Assembly (NCBI GenBank): GCA_964019055.1
Contig: OZ025224.1
Span: 8,264,694 to 8,328,693, forward strand
Direction: 5' to 3'
DNA length: 64,000 bases
Source of the DNA: Anthopleura xanthogrammica
Taxonomy: Eukaryota > Cnidaria > Anthozoa > Actiniaria > Actiniidae
Part shown: in pieces, positions 57,624 to 64,000 of the stretch
Layout: each line of letters begins with the position of its first letter
Numbering within the stretch: position 1 is the stretch's first letter
Notes under the pieces: model-generated
Database searches by the model: none
The model's input: only the letters and a program-made list of their open reading frames with translations
Told to the model about the DNA's origin: nothing
Made by a program: the position numbers and the translations under genes

Positions 57624-58987
57624 CTAAATAGAAGTCCCAAGGGTTCCAGGGCATTTTGGTATGTCGGGGAACGGGGTAAAACTACCAGTTTTCATCACCC
57701 CACCCCTACTGGGTCAATGCCTGCCAGCTGATCTGAGAAAAAATATTAGCCAATGAGAACGGAGAAAATTTTGCAAAACTGAGATGCCATCCTTAGTAGC
57801 CAGAAGACTCGGTTAACTCTTAACTTATTTTATTTTCTCACTAAATGATGAATATCATACTAATTTTATACAAAATATCAGTAATCTAGATTTATTTTAG
57901 ATATAAATTTTTATAAGTCGATTTTCGCAGGCTTCATGACACCTCAGTTTTGCAGTGACGTAATTTCTACGTCACTATTTCAGATCAGTTGGTGGGATTT
58001 GGCAGGACGTGCTATGCCACAGGGGGCCCAAGAAGAGGGCAAAGAGAATATATTAATCTTGTGAAAAGTTTTAGTGAGTTTCAGCCTTGGGTATTTGAAT
58101 ATATCATTAAAAATATGCTATATTTACTTAAACGTTTGCAGTCATAGAACAAACAGAGATGATATTTGAATATCTTAGAAATTTTGTTGTATTTCATTTG
58201 TACATAAACTATTGAATGAAGTGAATATCTATCAATAAAAAACAAACGTTTTGAAATAAAACAAATTCAAAATTACATTCATTAAATACGAGAATAAGTT
58301 TGTATTTTATTTTGTCGCACACGATATGTCTCGTGAGTATTTTGAGTCAGATTCTTCTTTTTAGTGAACTTTAAAATTTCGAAATTTTTTTTTTTTTCTC
58401 TGTTATTCTAAAGAATAATTATTTATTTTGACTTCATGGTAATTCAAACATATTCTCATTCTTTAATTAGCGAGATGTGTGTTTGTTTTGATGGGTAAAT
58501 GGAAGGAATCATTGCGACAGCTCGTCTGGGCAGTTAGTCAATACAAGCTTCAAAAATATTGTCCCTCCATAGATGTTTTTGAGGATTCGCCTATCACCGC
58601 TGCTCTTCCTGATAAAAAAGGAAAATAAAGGCTCTTAAAAATCAACTGTACGCCTGTAGTAACGGAAGAGGTTCGATAGAATTAGTCCAATTTTATCAAT
58701 TATTTAACGGTAAGATGACAAAAATGGAACTAAAATGTCCTAATTTCGAGACAGAATGTGAATGATAGCTATCGTTGGATGTCATGAAGACTTAGCTACA
58801 CAGCAACGACACAAAGACGACGAGAATTTTAACTCTGGTTGAAAAGATTACACTTATTTTCCTCATATGGAAAGCTGAAAAAGAAAAGCAGAATTTCATA
58901 GGCTTTGTGTTATACATAAAGACGTTATTTTGTCTAACAGTGGAAATGAAAATATAAACATTTCTTTCGCTTTTCGAGCTTAGTAAG
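57624..58987. other. Spacer between the two orphan ORFs
   Basis: Holds MITE-like copy 2 (57724-57992). Otherwise AT-rich, with a T homopolymer near 58387; no exon-like ORF. An AATAAA at 58234 could serve as polyadenylation signal for orphan ORF 1. Confidence 0.5.
57724..57992. mobile_element. MITE-like element, copy 2 (downstream of orphan ORF 1)
   Basis: CCAGCTGATCTGAGAAAAAA, AAAACTGAGATGCCATCCTT, TTTTCGCAGGCTTCATGACA and CCTCAGTTTTGCAGT, ending CAGATCAGTTGG. It resembles the 8.4-kb copy across its whole length, with substitutions and indels. Confidence 0.8.
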
Positions 58988-59623
58988 ATGCGACATTGCA
59001 AATCTACGAAGAGTCTGTTTGCCTACAAGGAACGAGCAAAATATAGCGAAAAGTTGTCGAATTCTGGAACAGAAAAAACATTTCCTCAAATGACTATTAC
59101 AGCTGTTTATCCTGACCAGGAGTACGAGAGAGGAAGAAAACCAGAAAGCAAGCGTGGGAAAGTAATTACGGACGAAAGGAATATAATTTTGGACTATCGG
59201 ATTAAAAAAAGAGAAGACAACAAAACAGATGGAAAAAATTCGACTCAAGTAACTGGATTACAGGAAAGTTTGTTGTACAGAAGTCTTTCAAGAAGAAGAA
59301 TTGATATTTCTGGTAACGAAATTGTACGAAGATTAGGAAAGCGAGGAGCATTATCCCCAACCTCCCCTCCCTTGCAAAACCAATTTGCACTCAACTCCAG
59401 TTCCTACTCGTCGTTTGGTAGTGAACGATACCTTGCAACTCCAAGAAGAAAGTATTTGAAACAACTTTACTCAGACATAAATTATCTTAACAAGAACGCC
59501 TCTTGCTTTACAGTTCCTGAAAAAAAAGATGAAATTATTTCAGGAAAGAACAGAAGACAAATACATGCTTACTTGTGCTGCTGTGAAGAAAAAAGACGAT
59601 TTGATTTACCAAGTGTTGAATGA
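58988..59623 (+). CDS. Orphan single-exon protein, 211 residues
   Basis: I do not recognise this protein. It runs 211 codons from MRHCKSTKSLFAYKERAKYS to RRFDLPSVE. It is strongly basic and Ser/Tyr/Arg-rich, without signal peptide, membrane span or known domain. A Cys cluster (YLCCCEE) lies near the C-terminus. It resembles orphan ORF 1 in size, charge, single-exon form and strand, and both have a basic N-terminus with a Y-x-E-R motif, but I see no convincing alignment. Real coding is likely from frame length and composition; function unknown. Confidence 0.55.
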   Translation: MRHCKSTKSLFAYKERAKYSEKLSNSGTEKTFPQMTITAVYPDQEYERGRKPESKRGKVITDERNIILDYRIKKREDNKTDGKNSTQVTGLQESLLYRSLSRRRIDISGNEIVRRLGKRGALSPTSPPLQNQFALNSSSYSSFGSERYLATPRRKYLKQLYSDINYLNKNASCFTVPEKKDEIISGKNRRQIHAYLCCCEEKRRFDLPSVE

Positions 59624-59783
59624 GGTCTACTGAGATATGATTCTTTGAGTTATTTGATCAGTTTAGAAGACGAAGAAGAGCGAAAACAAGAGAAGAGGAT
59701 GAAGAAATGAAGACAAAGAAGAACACGAAGATGATAATGAAGAAGAAGACATATGAAAGAGAAAACTATGGAGGATAAAGGAG

Positions 59784-60689
<906 letters not shown>

Positions 60690-63026
60690 TCAAAAGAATC
60701 CTCTTTTACACTGTAGGATCTGTCGAAAACGTTTTCTAAACTGTCTGCTCATGGCTCCGTAGATTACTGGGTTACAGCCTGAGTTTAACATGGCAAGCCA
60801 TGTTGTTATCGCGAAGTACCGATCAGGCCACGTACATTCGCTCGTGATAAGACAGAATATACCAATAAAGTGAGGTAACCAGCAAAGCACGAAGGTGCCT
60901 ACAACAATTAATAAAGTTCTCACTGCTTTTTTATCTTGTTTCATTTTCAATATCCCTGCAGTACTATTCGTGTACTTCTTCTTCAACGCTTGTATAGATG
61001 CAGACGGGTTATTCCAACTGCTTAGTTTTCGCTTGATAACATTTGCAGTATCTTCAACTCGAAGGGACACATGAGATGAAGCGTTCTGAAGACAAGGTGT
61101 CGACTTTGAAACATCAGTTTCCTTCACTCCAACAAGTCCTTCTTTTTGTCTTCTGATGACATGTGTAGTTTGGGTACTAGATTTAGAGCTACCAAGCTGG
61201 TTCTCCAAATAACTTTTCGGATAACTAGCTAAAGTGACTCTTCTCTGACGTTTTCCTGGTTGTGGTTGAGGTGAGTCGTTTGGTGTTTCTGGTGACACGA
61301 CAACAGAAATTTTCGGTCTTCCTGTTGTTTGAAAATGAATTCTCCTTCCATTTTCGGTTTGTCGTCTGGATTTTGCAGCATCTGGTGGGACAGAGTTGTT
61401 ATTTTTTTCGAAATATTTTTCATCACTGCCATGGATTTTGTTTCTTTCTGTAGCATCATCATGATTTAATGGTAAGAAAACATCATCAGAAGTATTGGAC
61501 CCTCGTGCAGAACTACCAGAGCTTTGTTCTGACTCATTACCACGGCTTATTCCAGTGGTTGAACCCATTGTATCTTTTTGTCCCTCTTTATTATCCATTG
61601 AGTGGCAGATTCCTACACCATCATCACTAATGTTGTCTTCTGTGCAACGTCTATCGTTTGCATCATCGTTTTCCATTTCTTGAGCCACGGAGGCACTTTC
61701 GTGTCTTGAATCATCATTTTCCCGTCTTAGAGACGGAGAGATCTTTTCAGAAGAAACCGGAACTCCCTCCTCCTCATTTCTAACAATAAAGCCATTCACA
61801 ACAACACTCGTATCCTTTATTTTCGAATTGAATGACGTAGATTGCTCATGGTACTCGTTTCTATTTGCATTTTCGATGGTCAACAAACTCTCTTGATATT
61901 TTTCATTGTTTTTCTCTTTTAAAAGTTTTGTACCTTCTTCATTAACCAGCATGTTTGACTTTCTCGAGTTGCTTAGTCCAGGATCTTTCTGAGTCCCATC
62001 GTTTACTTCTGTATCTGATAGTTCTTTATCTAAATTCATGGCAATTAAATCTTCATATGGCTCGTTTGTGTACAAAGTAGATATTTTAGAAATCCCTTCA
62101 TCAAATTCCTCTGTGTAATTATTTTCGAGCATTCTTAAAGACATTGATTTATTGTATTGTTGTGTTCTTGTACTCAAAAGTTCATCTGTTGACTGAGACC
62201 CTAAACTTCGATCATAAGTAGACACCGTATCTCGACTTATTTGATAACGAGAATCCAGAGAACCATCGCTTGGATTTCGGCTCAAATTTGTACTCGAGTC
62301 AGCCGGAGTTAAGTCTTTCCCTCGGAGAGATATTCGTCCGGTTACTGGGACAATTCTCTTGGATTGAGCCCAAGCAGTCTTCAAAATTCGCGAATAGGTA
62401 TACATTATTACCGCAAGTGGTAAGAAGAAGCATACAACAAAGATGAGAATTGTACATGAAATATCTAACTGCCAATGAACGGTACAGATGGATTCCTTCT
62501 TGAGGAATGTGTACTCCGACCATCCAAACACTGGGAGTAGAGAAACTGATAGCGAGTGAGCCCAAATGTACAGAATCATACACCCCGCAGTCTTCCTTGT
62601 CATGTAGGAGGTATACCTCAAGGGGTGTATTATTGCGATATATCGGTCGATAGACACAGCAGCTAAGGTTAATATCGACGCGACACAAAATAAAGAGTTC
62701 GCCATACCATTGATGTTACACCAAGCAGGCCCAAATATCCACTCATAGGTCACTGATGATATGAGAGTGAAGGGCATCCCAATCAAAGACAGTAGTAAAT
62801 CTGCGACAGCCAGGTTGATTACGAAAGAGTTTGTAACAGTCTGAAGTGTTCTATCGACATATATTGCTAAGAGAATTAAGATATTACCAATACAACCAGA
62901 TAACAAGATAAATGCCATACTTGTGGCTTGGATGACAACCTCGAAGGTGCTCCTAATATCAGAATCTATCGTTAAAGAAGCATTTCCATTATCAGGTAGA
63001 AAGTACCCTGGACTTGGTTGAGCCAT
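60690..63026 (-). CDS. Orphan class A (rhodopsin-like) GPCR with ~470-residue third intracellular loop
   Basis: Single-exon 778-residue seven-transmembrane receptor. Motifs: N-glycosylation site N15-A-S; TM1 GN (N48); TM2 LAVAD (D76); conserved Cys103 before TM3; DRY 127-129; TM4 Trp (YIWAHSL); TM6 CWLP at 715-718; TM7 NPVIY at 752-756; short tail with a Cys that may be palmitoylated. The position equivalent to 3.32 is Asn110, not the Asp that binds amines, so a classical aminergic receptor is unlikely. The EWIFGPAWCN and YIW.HSL segments recall GPR161, and the huge Ser/Asn/Glu-rich loop 3 (about 225-698) recalls GPR101. I cannot place it firmly. The ATG at 63026 precedes TM1 by about 30 residues, normal for this class. 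No disruption was seen. Confidence 0.92.
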   Translation of the reverse strand: MAQPSPGYFLPDNGNASLTIDSDIRSTFEVVIQATSMAFILLSGCIGNILILLAIYVDRTLQTVTNSFVINLAVADLLLSLIGMPFTLISSVTYEWIFGPAWCNINGMANSLFCVASILTLAAVSIDRYIAIIHPLRYTSYMTRKTAGCMILYIWAHSLSVSLLPVFGWSEYTFLKKESICTVHWQLDISCTILIFVVCFFLPLAVIMYTYSRILKTAWAQSKRIVPVTGRISLRGKDLTPADSSTNLSRNPSDGSLDSRYQISRDTVSTYDRSLGSQSTDELLSTRTQQYNKSMSLRMLENNYTEEFDEGISKISTLYTNEPYEDLIAMNLDKELSDTEVNDGTQKDPGLSNSRKSNMLVNEEGTKLLKEKNNEKYQESLLTIENANRNEYHEQSTSFNSKIKDTSVVVNGFIVRNEEEGVPVSSEKISPSLRRENDDSRHESASVAQEMENDDANDRRCTEDNISDDGVGICHSMDNKEGQKDTMGSTTGISRGNESEQSSGSSARGSNTSDDVFLPLNHDDATERNKIHGSDEKYFEKNNNSVPPDAAKSRRQTENGRRIHFQTTGRPKISVVVSPETPNDSPQPQPGKRQRRVTLASYPKSYLENQLGSSKSSTQTTHVIRRQKEGLVGVKETDVSKSTPCLQNASSHVSLRVEDTANVIKRKLSSWNNPSASIQALKKKYTNSTAGILKMKQDKKAVRTLLIVVGTFVLCWLPHFIGIFCLITSECTWPDRYFAITTWLAMLNSGCNPVIYGAMSRQFRKRFRQILQCKRGFF

Positions 63027-64000
63027 TTAACCGCACTTCTCAATCCCAAAACCATCTTATACTTGGGTCTTAATAATTGTTGATGGCATTATGAGTGGCT
63101 GTGACTGCCTTTACATTGACCTTATCAGTGTACTCACTGTCTTGCATTCATTAAGGCCACTCTTTGTTTAACTAGTGAATCATGCATAACACCTTAACAA
63201 AACCAATTGGAGATTAAGTGCCATTAAGAAACCTGGACGCCAAAAACTTTCGCCCTACAATTAACTTCTCTGTAAGAACAGAGGCCACTTCCCCGATAAG
63301 TTGATCGAAAATAACTTTCACAAGGTGAAAAAAGACAAGTTCATTTTTTCTAAAAGTAATTTAGCTGTCGTGTTATTCATTTGACGATGCAGCTTTTAGT
63401 GCATGTGACTGACGTCTATATTGTGGCATAATTTTACGTGAAAAACCAAAGGAATGTTGACCATATGATTATGAAACCAAATTAGTCTGTGGTTCTAAAA
63501 TCAATAGTGATCTCTTTCCTCGATATATTTTTGTCTCATATCAGTGATATCTTTTTCTAACCCGTTATCTTTTTAACCCAGTTTCACAAAGTTTATTTCT
63601 AACACCGTGGTACGTATTAACTTTGGTTATAACATCAATCTCGCAGCGAGTTGTTAATCATTGTTTAGGATGGGCTTCCAAGGAGCCGTGGTGGGACTGT
63701 TTGTTTTGCGGCTTACAGTCAAAGAACTCGGTAGCTACCTCATTTATTGATGTTACTGATGTCTGTATGAGCAATGACGTCTCAAAATGCTTAATAACAC
63801 GAATTCTTAAAATATATTCCACTTGATCGGCTTATTCATTGGGTGCTTCGAAGACCTCTTCATTATGGGAGGAACGTCTCTTTTTCAATTCGTTGTTACA
63901 CTTACCAAGCCTTCAAACTTTATCAATGCCGAAAACTGCCTGATCTATGATCAGTGATAAGGCAGACACGACAAACTTAAAGACGGAATTGGGATTTAGC
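63027..64000. promoter_or_regulatory. Upstream region of the GPCR gene
   Basis: Should include the 5' untranslated region and promoter. No exon-like ORF, repeat family member or clear regulatory motif was recognised. Confidence 0.4.

Overview
This is animal nuclear DNA. It is AT-rich, with long introns, GT-AG splice junctions and conserved metazoan proteins. Coding similarity to vertebrate rootletin, PEX2 and MARCH1/8 is clear but far from identical. Together with the dense short inverted-repeat elements and tRNA-derived SINEs, this suggests an early-branching metazoan. My best guess is a cnidarian, probably an anthozoan (coral or anemone); this is inference and no species can be named.

Layout: (1) 1-14.3 kb, minus strand: 20 exons of an apparently intact ciliary rootlet protein gene, rootletin (CROCC). 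Its 5' end is at 14,317 and its last exons run off the left edge. (2) 14.3-21.9 kb: upstream DNA with several RFX-type X-box motifs, a candidate alternative first exon at 19.5 kb and local tandem duplications. (3) 21.9-26.2 kb, plus strand: a complete 10-exon PEX2 peroxisomal RING ligase gene. (4) 29.4-34.3 kb, minus strand: a 3-exon MARCH1/8-like membrane RING-CH ligase with a long acidic N-terminal insert. (5) 34.3-44.5 kb: intergenic DNA with microsatellites and mobile elements. (6) 44.5-55.0 kb, plus strand: a second rootletin gene, equivalent only to the C-terminal 40-50% of rootletin. Its frame is broken by an exact 20-bp tandem duplication. (7) 56.9-59.6 kb, plus strand: two single-exon orphan ORFs, the first with an X-box-like motif upstream. 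(8) 60.7-63.0 kb, minus strand: a single-exon class A GPCR with a very long third intracellular loop and no amine-binding Asp in TM3.

The main story is a divergent pair of rootletin paralogues, one full length and one half length, about 30 kb apart with unrelated housekeeping genes between them. X-boxes next to the full-length gene and next to one orphan ORF suggest shared control by RFX transcription factors in ciliated cells. The introns and spacers hold at least nine short inverted-repeat (MITE-like) elements, several in two copies within the window. There is also a repeated SINE tail always in plus orientation, and long polypurine/polypyrimidine and tetra- to hexanucleotide tracts. No rRNA gene, intact tRNA gene, CRISPR array or bacterial/viral gene was seen.
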